Assembly (NCBI RefSeq): GCF_002086455.1
Contig: NZ_MVHC01000002.1
Span: 186,001 to 250,000, forward strand
DNA: 64,000 nt
Direction of reading: 5' to 3'
DNA from: Mycolicibacter algericus DSM 45454
Lineage (GTDB): Bacteria; Actinomycetota; Actinomycetes; Mycobacteriales; Mycobacteriaceae
Shown: positions 22,925-31,542 of the stretch, one piece after another
Layout: the number at the start of each line of letters is the position of its first letter
How positions within the stretch are numbered: the first letter of the stretch is position 1
The notes under the pieces: model-generated
Database searches by the model: none
What the model saw: only the letters and a program-made list of their open reading frames with translations
What the model was told of the DNA's origin: nothing
Program-made: the position numbers and the translations under genes

Positions 22925-23554
22925 ATGACTGATGCCGCCGCCATCCTGCACCGCGAGCTGACCGACATATCCGACGAGGTTCGCCGCGTTCCTGCGCCCC
23001 CGATCCCAGTGCTGGCCGAGCCGTATGCGATCCGGGTGGCCGATCCGGATGCCGATGCGGAGCTGATGTCGGAGTGGATGAACCGGCCGCACCTGGCGGA
23101 AACCTGGGAGTCCGCCTGGCCGCCGGAACGCTGGCATCGGTACCTGAGCGCCCAGGTGGCCGGCAGTTTCACTCGGCCGCTCATCGTCAGCCGACACGGA
23201 CGAGACTATGGCTATATCGAGTTGTACCGGGCCGCAAAAGATTCCATCGCCAAGTACTATGCCGCCGACCCGCACGATCTGGGCATGCACGGAGCCGTCG
23301 CCGATGCCGCGGTGGCCAATCGGGGCTTCGCGGCCATCCTGCTGCCGCGCGTCATGACAAGCGCGTTCGACCTCGAACCGCAGTGCCGGCGGATGATGTT
23401 CGAGCCCGAGTACCGCAATACGGCGATGCGTCGGCTGGCCGAGTATGTGGGCGGCACCTTCCTCGGCGAATACGACATGGGTTATCGCAAGATGGCGCTG
23501 TATGCGGTGCTGCGCTACCCCGACGACGACCCGCTGTCGAACAGCTCGTCGTAA
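22925..23554 (+). CDS. mbtK: MbtK, lysine N6-acyltransferase (GNAT/IucB-like)
   Basis: 209 residues; M. tuberculosis MbtK (Rv1347c) is 210. Transfers the fatty acyl chain from acyl-MbtL to the hydroxylysine nitrogen of mycobactin. The sequence shows the aerobactin-acyltransferase-like N-terminal phrase [17 protein letters not shown], then the GNAT body ([39 protein letters not shown]). Divergent from irtA and convergent with mbtN; its last 40 bases overlap the mbtN 3' end. No clear ribosome-binding site precedes the ATG. Confidence 0.93.
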   Translation: MTDAAAILHRELTDISDEVRRVPAPPIPVLAEPYAIRVADPDADAELMSEWMNRPHLAETWESAWPPERWHRYLSAQVAGSFTRPLIVSRHGRDYGYIELYRAAKDSIAKYYAADPHDLGMHGAVADAAVANRGFAAILLPRVMTSAFDLEPQCRRMMFEPEYRNTAMRRLAEYVGGTFLGEYDMGYRKMALYAVLRYPDDDPLSNSSS

Positions 23555-24690
23555 CCGTCATAGTCGGGTCGCATCCCGGCGGCCACCAACTCCCAGAGCA
23601 CCTCGTCGGTACCGCCGCCGACGCGGGCCAGCTTCATGTCCCGCCACCAGCGCCCGATCGGGGTCTCGTCGACCAGGTAGCCCGAACCGCCGAAGATGTG
23701 CATACATTCGGAGAACACCTCTTCACCGAGCCGGGCGGCGGTGACCTTCATGGCCGCGGCGGTACGCAGATCGAGCCGCCCGTCGGCGGCGATGCCGTTG
23801 AGTGCGTGGCGGAGCAGATCGACACGGGCTTGCAGGTCAGCCACGCGCATCCGCAGCGCCTGGTGCTCGAACAGGGTGGCACCGAACTGTCGGCGGCGCA
23901 TCATCCGGGCGTGCGTGAGCCCCAGCACCAGCTGACACGACGCGGCGACCTGCCCGGCGATCGACATGCGTTCATGGGCCAGCCCCCAGGAGATCGCGGC
24001 CAGGCCGGTACCCGGGCGGGCGATCAGGGCATCAGCGGGCACCCAGGTGTCGATATCGACCGCGGCGGTGTCCAGCGGTCCGGCCCCCACCTTGCGGTAG
24101 GGCTCGTTGACGTGCACCTGGGAAGTCGGGACCGCGATCACCAGGACGTTGCCGTGTCGGCTGTGCTCATCGTGGTCCATGCCGCGCGCCACCACCACGA
24201 TGTGATCTGCGATCGGCGACAGCGACACGAACTTCTTGCGGCCGCGGACGTCGAACCCGTCTCGCGCGGAACGGACTTCGGTCTCGACGATCTGGAGGTC
24301 GGAGCCTCCGGACTCCTCAGAGGCTGCGATGCACAGCACCGCCTCGCCACGAATGGCCTGCTCGCAGATGTCCTTCAGGTATTCCGATCGCCCGAATCGG
24401 CGCAGGATCGCGATCGCGGAGTCATGCAGGCTCACCCCGACACCGATCCCGGCCGACCGCAGCTGTCCCAGTTTGAACGCCAGCGCCACCAGCTTGGCGA
24501 CGTCGGGGTGCTGGCCGTTGCTCCATTTGCCGGCGAACACACCGCTGCGGCCCAGGTGTTCGATCAGGTCGCGCGGAAAACGCTCGGTGGCTTCGGCTTC
24601 GGCGGTCCAGTCGGCCACCTGCTGGCCGAACACCTCGTCCAGCAAGGCGCGATACGTGGCGATGTCGGGCCCGGCGGTCACGTCGGTCAC
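23515..24690 (-). CDS. mbtN: MbtN, acyl-ACP dehydrogenase (FadE14 type)
   Basis: 391 residues from GTG 24688-24690 (GTGA overlap with the mbtM stop). Acyl-CoA dehydrogenase family: [17 protein letters not shown]/substrate motif, [14 protein letters not shown], and the C-terminal [10 protein letters not shown]...[17 protein letters not shown]. Introduces the double bond (alpha,beta-unsaturation) into the MbtL-bound fatty acyl chain before transfer by MbtK. The mbtL-mbtM-mbtN order and the convergent mbtK reproduce Rv1344-Rv1347c exactly. Confidence 0.92.
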   Translation of the reverse strand: MTDVTAGPDIATYRALLDEVFGQQVADWTAEAEATERFPRDLIEHLGRSGVFAGKWSNGQHPDVAKLVALAFKLGQLRSAGIGVGVSLHDSAIAILRRFGRSEYLKDICEQAIRGEAVLCIAASEESGGSDLQIVETEVRSARDGFDVRGRKKFVSLSPIADHIVVVARGMDHDEHSRHGNVLVIAVPTSQVHVNEPYRKVGAGPLDTAAVDIDTWVPADALIARPGTGLAAISWGLAHERMSIAGQVAASCQLVLGLTHARMMRRRQFGATLFEHQALRMRVADLQARVDLLRHALNGIAADGRLDLRTAAAMKVTAARLGEEVFSECMHIFGGSGYLVDETPIGRWWRDMKLARVGGGTDEVLWELVAAGMRPDYDGYDELFDSGSSSG

Positions 24691-26270
24691 CTCATCACCT
24701 CCAGGTTCCGTTTGACTTCTAGCCGCCGCAGCTTCCCCGACGATGTCCGCGGCAGCGAGCCCGGCGCCAGGAACACCACATCTGCGGGCACCACCCCGCA
24801 CTGCGATGCCACCCGGGAGATCACGTCGGCGCGCGCGCCGGCCTCGTCGCGGCCGCGGAACTCCGCAGCGATCACCAGTCCCGCCCGGATCCCGGCTGTG
24901 CCGACCGCCACCACCGCGCCATCGCGGACGCCGCGCACCTCGGCGGCCACGCGCTCGATCTCGGTGGGAAACACGTTGCGTCCGGCGATCGAGATGATCT
25001 CTTTGGCACGGCCGCAGACCACCAGTCCGGCGTCGGTGAAGTAGCCGAGGTCGCCGGTGGCGAACCAGCCGGCTGGGTCCAACGCCGGCTGGTCGACATA
25101 GCCGGACATCATCGAGGTTCCGCGGATCTCGATCTCACCGACCTCGCGCTGCGACAGCTCCTCGTGACGTTCGGCTACCGGACTGATCCGGACCTGCATT
25201 CCGGGAATCGGTTCGCCGAGCACCGCATGCCTGCGCACCGCTGGCGCGTCATCGCTTGCCGCGCCGATGGTTTCGTCGTACTGCAGGCCGGTACCTGGCT
25301 GTGGTGCGGTCACCGCGCAGGTGGCCTCGGCCAGGCCGTAAGACGGCATGAGAGCACCGGGGGCGAGGCCGTATCTGCCGAGTTCGGCGACGAATCGCTC
25401 CAGTCCGGCACAGTCGACCGGCTCGCCCCCGTTGATCGCGACCCGCAGCCGGCCCAGGTCCACTTCGGGAACCCGACGGGCGTACTTGCCGATCACGCCG
25501 TAAGCGAAGTTGGGTGCGGCAGTCATGGTGGCCCGGCTGTCGTGCAGCCAGCTCAGCCAGCGAAACGGCGACGCGGCGAACGCCGCGGTGGGCGCCAGCC
25601 ACAGCGGGGAGCCGGTCAAGGCCGCGCTGAGCAGAAAGGTCAGCCCCATGTCGTGGTACAGCGGCAGCCAACTGCAGCCGGCGTCGGTCGCCGGGTCGAC
25701 GCCGAGGTGCTCGGCCAGGCCGGAGACGTTGGCCAGCACCGCTGCCGGTGACAGCTGGGCGGTGCGGGGGGTGCCGGTGGAGCCTGCGGTGCCCTGCAGT
25801 ACTGCCGGCACGTCCGGTGCGGCGGTCACCGGGGTGAAGGCGGTCGACGGCTCGATGGCGGCGGCGGTGACGTCGTGCACGGCGATGGCGGTGCCGGCCT
25901 CATCCAGCAGCTGCCGAGGTCCGCCGTGAGTGAAGACGGTGTCGACACCGATACCGCTGAACCGGTTTCGGGTCGCCTGGGCCCATTGCTGCGGATCGGA
26001 GCCGCGGACCGGTCCGGGCAGGATCGACACGCTGCGCCCGGCCAGCCAGGCGCCCTGGATCGCGGCGACCAGTTCGACGGTCGGCTCCCCGACCAGGCCC
26101 ACCGCACCGGTGCGGCCGGTGTCGAGAATTCTCGACGCCACCCCCTGGGCGCGGGCGTGTACCTGCGCCCACGGGTGACGCTGCCAGCTGCCACTGGCCT
26201 GATCGAAGACCGCCAGGTCCTCATCCGAGGCGGTCATCGCCCTGGTCAGGGCGCTTGCCAGCACGCTCAC
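24687..26270 (-). CDS. mbtM: MbtM, fatty acyl-AMP ligase (FadD33 type)
   Basis: 527 residues from GTG 26268-26270, which overlaps the mbtL stop as GTGA. ANL superfamily enzyme: phosphate-binding stretch [24 protein letters not shown] (fatty acyl-AMP ligase hallmark), [17 protein letters not shown], and a C-terminal catalytic Lys in [12 protein letters not shown]. Activates a long-chain fatty acid as acyl-AMP and loads it on the carrier protein MbtL. Confidence 0.92.
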   Translation of the reverse strand: MSVLASALTRAMTASDEDLAVFDQASGSWQRHPWAQVHARAQGVASRILDTGRTGAVGLVGEPTVELVAAIQGAWLAGRSVSILPGPVRGSDPQQWAQATRNRFSGIGVDTVFTHGGPRQLLDEAGTAIAVHDVTAAAIEPSTAFTPVTAAPDVPAVLQGTAGSTGTPRTAQLSPAAVLANVSGLAEHLGVDPATDAGCSWLPLYHDMGLTFLLSAALTGSPLWLAPTAAFAASPFRWLSWLHDSRATMTAAPNFAYGVIGKYARRVPEVDLGRLRVAINGGEPVDCAGLERFVAELGRYGLAPGALMPSYGLAEATCAVTAPQPGTGLQYDETIGAASDDAPAVRRHAVLGEPIPGMQVRISPVAERHEELSQREVGEIEIRGTSMMSGYVDQPALDPAGWFATGDLGYFTDAGLVVCGRAKEIISIAGRNVFPTEIERVAAEVRGVRDGAVVAVGTAGIRAGLVIAAEFRGRDEAGARADVISRVASQCGVVPADVVFLAPGSLPRTSSGKLRRLEVKRNLEVMR

Positions 26271-26527
26271 GCGTCGGCGGGGGCTTTCGCCCGGATGGCG
26301 GCCTCGAGGTCTCCGACAGTGTCGCAGGTCAGCAGATCTTCCTCGGATAGTGCCACGCCCAGCCGATCCTCGATGGCGACCATGCCGATCGCGAAGGCCA
26401 CCGAGTCCAGGCCGACCTCATCGACCAGCCGCGACTCCGGAGTCACCTTGGTCAGGTCGACATTCAGATCATCGCGGAGGATCTCCCGCAGCGCAACGCT
26501 GACGGCATCGGATGGCGAGGCACTCAT
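26267..26527 (-). CDS. mbtL: MbtL, acyl carrier protein of the mycobactin lipid tail
   Basis: 86 residues; the phosphopantetheine Ser is in [11 protein letters not shown]. Short acidic helical carrier protein that receives the fatty acid from MbtM, is acted on by MbtN, and donates to MbtK. First gene of the minus-strand mbtL-M-N operon, with a strong IdeR box 30 bases upstream of its ATG. Confidence 0.93.
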   Translation of the reverse strand: MSASPSDAVSVALREILRDDLNVDLTKVTPESRLVDEVGLDSVAFAIGMVAIEDRLGVALSEEDLLTCDTVGDLEAAIRAKAPADA

Positions 26528-26556
26528 GCCGAGGGACGCTACACGACTGTCGAAAG

Positions 26557-26575
26557 TAAGGTTAGCCTTACCCTA
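26557..26575. promoter_or_regulatory. IdeR iron box (mbtL side)
   Basis: TAAGGTTAGCCTTACCCTA matches the IdeR consensus (either central base accepted) at 15 of 19 positions. It lies 30 bases upstream of mbtL and 126 upstream of the divergent exported-protein gene. Confidence 0.8.
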
Positions 26576-26597
26576 GTCTATGACGATGGACACACAG

Positions 26598-26616
26598 TTA
26601 GGTAAGGCTTGCCTCC
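26598..26616. promoter_or_regulatory. IdeR iron box (exported-protein side)
   Basis: TTAGGTAAGGCTTGCCTCC matches at 14 of 19 positions. It is 41 bases from the box at 26557 (about four helical turns), and a further half-site-like AAGGTAAGCC stands near 26634. This is the densest iron-box region of the window and serves two divergent genes. Confidence 0.7.
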
Positions 26617-26700
26617 TGACAAAAGATGTGTCTAAGGTAAGCCAGCGTTTACAAATACACAGGTACCTCATGACAGTTGAGGTCACGATAAGGAGAAGCA

Positions 26701-27633
26701 ATGCAGCTCGCTCTCGCCGCCGGCTCGACCGACCGCGGCCCCGAATCTCCCGCCCGGACCACCGGGCTCTTGGCCGCCGGGATCGCACTGGCCGGCGCCG
26801 GCATGCTCGCCGTCAGCCCGGTCGCCCCGCTGGCTCCTGCGGTCGTCCACCAGCCCGCCGTGGAGCTCACCGCGACCACGTCGGAGAACCTCGACTACAT
26901 CATGGACCTGCTCAATGGCCCGAACCCGATCAGTACGGCGCTGGGTGAGCTGTCCAGCTACTACGGCGAGGTCGCCCAGAACAGCTTCGACGGCGTGCAG
27001 GCCGGCCTCGAAATCATGTGGTCCGGGGGCGGCCGGGTCCTCGGCCTGGAGACCATGATCCCGCAGGTGATGGAATTCCTGCAGCAGGGTGACCTCACCA
27101 GTGCCTGGAACCTGATCAACAACGACTGGCTGTTCAATATGAACAACATCTTCCAGCCGCTCTTCGACCACATTCCGCGCGGTGAGGATGTCGAGGTCCC
27201 CGGCGTGATGGGCATCGGCGCCGACATGACCCATGTCTGGGCGAACGTGCAGGAGCTCTTCGGCGACTTCAGCTTCTGGAAGAGCACCGCCAAGTACCTG
27301 ATGGAGCCGCTCACCGGCTTCGCATTCGCCTTGTCGGAGAATCTGAGCGGTGTGCCCGACGGCGTGGCACACGTGGCGCAGGACCCGTTCGACGCGTTGC
27401 TCAACGGTTACATCACCTGGGACTCGGAGACCGGCGAAGACACCGGCCAGTGGTGGGGGCTGCTCACCGAGCAGGGCACCTTCTCCTACTTCCTCGACGT
27501 GCTGCCCAGCCGGATCGCCGAGGCGTTGACCTCGACCATCCCGGTGGACGAGGTGGTGGACCCTGACGTCGGCGCCTCACTGGCAGACCCGAGCCTGTTC
27601 GACCTGGACTGGCTGACCGGCCTGTTTAACTAA
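26701..27633 (+). CDS. Exported protein under IdeR control, GjpA-porin-like family, function unknown
   Basis: 310 residues. Strong ribosome-binding site AAGGAG five bases before the ATG. After a charged start (STDRGPESPARTT) comes one hydrophobic export segment (GLLAAGIALAGAGMLAVSP), then a non-repetitive domain rich in Asn, Asp, Trp and Phe (LLNGPNPISTALGELSSYYG, SAWNLINNDWLFNMN). The layout resembles mycobacterial exported proteins often annotated as GjpA-like outer membrane porins; this family assignment is from general pattern only. No catalytic motif is seen. It faces mbtL across two or three iron boxes and is followed 280 bases later by convergent mbtB. A role in siderophore passage through the mycomembrane is an inference. 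Confidence 0.75.
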   Translation: MQLALAAGSTDRGPESPARTTGLLAAGIALAGAGMLAVSPVAPLAPAVVHQPAVELTATTSENLDYIMDLLNGPNPISTALGELSSYYGEVAQNSFDGVQAGLEIMWSGGGRVLGLETMIPQVMEFLQQGDLTSAWNLINNDWLFNMNNIFQPLFDHIPRGEDVEVPGVMGIGADMTHVWANVQELFGDFSFWKSTAKYLMEPLTGFAFALSENLSGVPDGVAHVAQDPFDALLNGYITWDSETGEDTGQWWGLLTEQGTFSYFLDVLPSRIAEALTSTIPVDEVVDPDVGASLADPSLFDLDWLTGLFN

Positions 27634-27670
27634 CTGCACACCGCCTGCGCGCACACGCAGGTACCGCCTC

Positions 27671-27738
27671 CTGCGCGAGCGTGCGTGTCTGCGGTAGGCA
27701 CGCCGGTGTTCACCGCGAATGCACGCACGCTCGCGCAG
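27671..27738. terminator. 17-bp perfect inverted repeat between convergent genes
   Basis: CTGCGCGAGCGTGCGTG (27671-27687) is repeated in inverted form at 27722-27738 with a 34-base spacer. It lies in the 280-base gap between the exported-protein gene and convergent mbtB. A bidirectional terminator or a small palindromic repeat are both possible; there is no T-run. Confidence 0.45.
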
Positions 27739-27913
27739 TGCGGATGCCGGGCTCGGGTAGCAGCTACCCGAGTCCGGCTCAATGCATTTCCGGCCCTTGG
27801 TGGCCGTTAACTCAATTCAGGTTTTCCGGCGGTCGCCACAACGCAGCCACACCAGCGACGTCGCCTCAGCCGCACAGCTCAAGCCCAGGATCAGCCGGCA
27901 CGGCTGAATCCCA

Positions 27914-30900
27914 TCACTCGTTGGCCGAACCCGCATCGAGGGCCACCATGACGTCGGCCTCCGACATCGCCGCAACTTCGAGATACGCCTCGGCGACCGA
28001 CTCCATTCGTCCGGCGTCGCTTTCCCGGCCGATGAGTACCTCGGCCAGCGCGGCGACCGTCCGGGCAGCGAACATGTCTGACACCATCGTCCGCGGCGAA
28101 TCGAGCCACACCCGGATCTCGGCCACGACCTTCGTTGCAAGGACCGAATCACCGCCGAGTGAAAAGAAGTCGTCGTGGACATCCACGGCGTCACCATCAC
28201 GGCCCAAGACCCCCGCGACGATATGACACAGCGCCCGCTCCAAGGTCGATCGCGGCCCGGTGACAGATCCTGTCGCGCCGCCGAGCTGGCCGAACTCCTG
28301 GTCAAGTCGGCAGGCAACGGCCGCACGGTCGATCTTGCCGCCATCGGTGAACGGGATTCGATCCACCGGCGAGATCCAACGCGGAATCATGTGCGCGGGA
28401 ACGAGATCGATCAGCGCATCGCGAATCCGGCCTGCCGTCAAACCCGAATCATCAGCCACCCGGACCAGCGCCGCGAGCCCGTCTGAGCCACCCGCGGCGG
28501 GTAGTACCGCAGCCACCGCGGCATGTACGCCGGGAATTCTTCCCAGCGCGGCCTCAACCTCACCGAGTTCGACGCGGTAGCCGCTGATCTTGGTGCGGTG
28601 ATCAGCGCGGCCGACGAATTCCAGCGTGCCGTCCGGCCAGTACCTGGCGAGGTCTCCGGTTCGGTACCAGCTGCGCGTCACACCGTGCAGCGGATACTCG
28701 ACGAAGCGTTCCCCGGTGAGGTCGGGGCGACCGCGGTAGCCGCGGGCGATGCCGCGTCCGGTCACCCAGAGTTCGCCGATCACCCAATCCGGGCAATCGC
28801 TGCCGCTTTCGCTGACCACCCGGCAAGCCATGTTCGGCAACGGCACACCGTAGGGCACCGAGCTGCCGTTCGGCGGTAGACCCGCCGCCTCATCCACCTC
28901 GAAAATGGTGGCGTGCACTGCTGTTTCGGTAGCGCCACCCAACCCCGCGAAGCGGGCTCGGGGCGCCTGCAGCCGCAGCCGGCGGGCCAACTCCGGGCGC
29001 ACCCAGTCCCCGCCGACGGCCACCGCCCGCAGCGACGACAACCGTCCATCACCGACCGCGAGCAGCATCTCGAGCCAGCCGGGCATGAAGTTGAGGGCGG
29101 TGACCCGATGCGCGTGGATCAGGCTGGCCCAGGCGTCGGGGTCACGGCGCTGGTCTTCGTCGACCACGACGATCGCCCCACCTGCACGCAGGTTGGCGAA
29201 GATGTCCGGCACCGACATGTCGGACTCCAACGTCGCCAGCGACAGCCAGCGGTCGCTCGCCCCGATGTCGAAATGCCGGAGCAGAAACTCGACGGTGTTC
29301 ATCACGGCGTCGTGCGTGAGCTCCACGCCCTTGGGCTCTCCGGTGGAGCCCGAAGTGAACAGAACGTAGGCCAGCGCTTCGGGATCGCTTGCGACAGAAA
29401 TCGATTCATCCGGGCTCGTCGGACCGGAAAGCACCTCGGCTAGGCGGAGCGCGGGCACCGACGACGGTGTCTGCTGCGCGCCGGACAACAGCGCCAAGCG
29501 GACCGATCCGGTCTGCAGTAGACGTTCCGCCCGCTCGCGGGGCTGGTCGGCACCGATGGGCAGATACACCGCCCCCGCGGCCAGAATCCCCAGCACCGCC
29601 GGCACCTGCTCGGCGTTCTTCGGTCCCAGCACCGCGATCGTGTCACCGGCCCGCACCCCCTCAGCGCGCAGGGCGGCGGCTACCGCCAGTGCCTGATCAC
29701 GCAACTGCCGGTAGCTCAGATCGCCGGAACGGGCGAAGACCGCAGGAGCATCGGGCTGGCGCTCTGCCTGCCGAAAGAACCCAGTGTGCAGCGCCTCGCC
29801 GCTCGGGTCGGCGACCGTGCTGTTCACCGCCGCCCGCACGACACGCTGGGATTCGGGGACCTCCGGCGAATCGGGCGTCGTCCAGGCGTCGGGGTCGGCA
29901 AGCCGGTGCAGTTCATCGAGTTGGTGACCGAACATCGCGTCGACGACACCGGGCTGGAACGCCTCCTCACGGACGTCCCAGTTCACCAGCAGGCCGCCGC
30001 CCAGCGGTGTCACCTGAGCATCCAGCAACACCTGCGGCCCCTGGGAGATCGTCCACACCGGCGCGCCGAAGATCTCGGTCACCTCACCACCGAACAGATC
30101 ACCTAGACCGAGCCCGCTGGTGAACACGAACGGGGCCAGCGTCTGGACACCGCGGTGGCGGCTCAGATCGCGCAGCACCGACAGCCCGGAATAGCCGAGG
30201 TGACGGGCGCTGGAGTGCAGCGCCTGCTGTACTGCGACCGCCCGCGACAACGGGGAGTCCGCCTGCGTCAGATCGACATCGAGCATCAACGACGACGTGA
30301 AGTCGCCGACCAGCATGTCTACCTGCGGGTGGAACGGCTCACGGCCGAACATCGGCAGGTTCAGCAAAAACCGACGACTGGTGGACCATCGGGCCAATGT
30401 CCCGGCGTAAGACGCCGCGAACGCCATTGCCGGCGTGACGCCGTGGCTGCGGGCCGCAGCGAACAGTGCCTCGCGGGCTGCTGCGTCGAACCAGTGCCAA
30501 CGCCGAACGCTGCGTCGCGGATCGGACTGCTCAGATGTCGGGACGAGCGGCAACGAGGGGGGGCCGGGCAGGCTCGGTATCCGTTCGCTCCACCAGGGCT
30601 GATCCTGAGCTGACCGTGCCGCCTCCAGCCGGCTCATGGCGGCGCGATACTCCCGGTAGGTGTAGTCCAGCTGCGGCGGGGTTCCGCCTGCGTACAGCAC
30701 CGCGAGGTCGGACATGAATCTGCGGTAACTCACGGCATCACCCGCCTGCATGTCCAGATCGACATGCAGGCGCGTTCGCCCGCCCGGCAGCAGAGACAGG
30801 CTCAGCTCGAGCACCTCGCCGTCGAGCAGCTGGTGAGACTTGGCCTCGCGCGTCGCAAGCAGTTGCCGCTCGACGGCCTCGGCGTCCAGCTCGCGCAAGT

Positions 30901-31441
30901 CACTGATCTTGACCGGCAGCTCACGGTCTCCGATGCGTTGGGTGCCGTCGGACATGATCTCGACCCGCAACATCGGGTGGCGGGCGGCCAGTTCGGCAGC
31001 CGCCGCGGCCAGGCGCTCGGGATCGACGCCGGTGCCGTCGAATTCGACGTACAAGTGTGCCGCAACCCCGCCGAGTTGCTGCTGATGGTTTCGGCCCACC
31101 CAGTAGGCGTGTTGCAGCGGCGCAAGGGGGAACGGCGCCGCGGGGCCGCCGTGATCCGCGGACGAGGCGCCGCCGTCCGGCGCGGCGTCGAGCGCGTCGG
31201 CCCCCGGAGCGTGCGCGGCAACCAGGTCCGACCACGCCGCAACGGTGGGATCGGCCGCCAGGGTCGCGAAATCGACGTCGATCCCCCGTTTTCGCCAGCG
31301 GCCCGACAACGACATCATTCGGATCGAATCCAGGCCCGACGCGATCAGATCCTGCGCCGGATCAATGGTGTCTGGACTCACGCCAAGGAGTTCGGCGACC
31401 TCGTCACGAACCGACTGTGAAGGTGTCGCACCACCGCGCAC
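27914..31441 (-). CDS. mbtB: MbtB, aryl-capping NRPS (ArCP-Cy-A-PCP), no thioesterase domain
   Basis: 1,175 residues from GTG 31439-31441 with AAGGAG five bases upstream. Aryl carrier domain (ASGLDSIRMM, ~residue 40), heterocyclisation domain with the DxxxxD motif (DMQAGD), adenylation ([30 protein letters not shown]), then PCP (GGDSVLATK). It accepts the aryl group from MbtA, adds Ser or Thr and closes the oxazoline ring. My pocket reading is D-M-P-N-V-V-L-V-H-K. M. tuberculosis MbtB is longer and carries a thioesterase; here the protein ends about 70 residues after the carrier site and thioesterase function is left to MbtT. It is divergent from mbtA across an iron box. Confidence 0.93.
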   Translation of the reverse strand: MRGGATPSQSVRDEVAELLGVSPDTIDPAQDLIASGLDSIRMMSLSGRWRKRGIDVDFATLAADPTVAAWSDLVAAHAPGADALDAAPDGGASSADHGGPAAPFPLAPLQHAYWVGRNHQQQLGGVAAHLYVEFDGTGVDPERLAAAAAELAARHPMLRVEIMSDGTQRIGDRELPVKISDLRELDAEAVERQLLATREAKSHQLLDGEVLELSLSLLPGGRTRLHVDLDMQAGDAVSYRRFMSDLAVLYAGGTPPQLDYTYREYRAAMSRLEAARSAQDQPWWSERIPSLPGPPSLPLVPTSEQSDPRRSVRRWHWFDAAAREALFAAARSHGVTPAMAFAASYAGTLARWSTSRRFLLNLPMFGREPFHPQVDMLVGDFTSSLMLDVDLTQADSPLSRAVAVQQALHSSARHLGYSGLSVLRDLSRHRGVQTLAPFVFTSGLGLGDLFGGEVTEIFGAPVWTISQGPQVLLDAQVTPLGGGLLVNWDVREEAFQPGVVDAMFGHQLDELHRLADPDAWTTPDSPEVPESQRVVRAAVNSTVADPSGEALHTGFFRQAERQPDAPAVFARSGDLSYRQLRDQALAVAAALRAEGVRAGDTIAVLGPKNAEQVPAVLGILAAGAVYLPIGADQPRERAERLLQTGSVRLALLSGAQQTPSSVPALRLAEVLSGPTSPDESISVASDPEALAYVLFTSGSTGEPKGVELTHDAVMNTVEFLLRHFDIGASDRWLSLATLESDMSVPDIFANLRAGGAIVVVDEDQRRDPDAWASLIHAHRVTALNFMPGWLEMLLAVGDGRLSSLRAVAVGGDWVRPELARRLRLQAPRARFAGLGGATETAVHATIFEVDEAAGLPPNGSSVPYGVPLPNMACRVVSESGSDCPDWVIGELWVTGRGIARGYRGRPDLTGERFVEYPLHGVTRSWYRTGDLARYWPDGTLEFVGRADHRTKISGYRVELGEVEAALGRIPGVHAAVAAVLPAAGGSDGLAALVRVADDSGLTAGRIRDALIDLVPAHMIPRWISPVDRIPFTDGGKIDRAAVACRLDQEFGQLGGATGSVTGPRSTLERALCHIVAGVLGRDGDAVDVHDDFFSLGGDSVLATKVVAEIRVWLDSPRTMVSDMFAARTVAALAEVLIGRESDAGRMESVAEAYLEVAAMSEADVMVALDAGSANE

Positions 31442-31460
31442 GCCGTCTCCTTAAGTTAGT

Positions 31461-31479
31461 ATAGGATGGCCTAACTTTA
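31461..31479. promoter_or_regulatory. IdeR iron box in the mbtB-mbtA divergent promoter
   Basis: ATAGGATGGCCTAACTTTA matches the IdeR consensus at 13 of 19 positions; a second, weaker overlapping half site (TTAAGTTAG, 31451-31459) abuts it. It sits 20 bases upstream of mbtB and 64 upstream of the mbtA start, as in M. tuberculosis. Confidence 0.7.
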
Positions 31480-31542
31480 CGAAGGCTATCTCATGGGGTC
31501 GCTCGCACACCACCATGATTGACCGAGGGGTGGTTCGACTGG

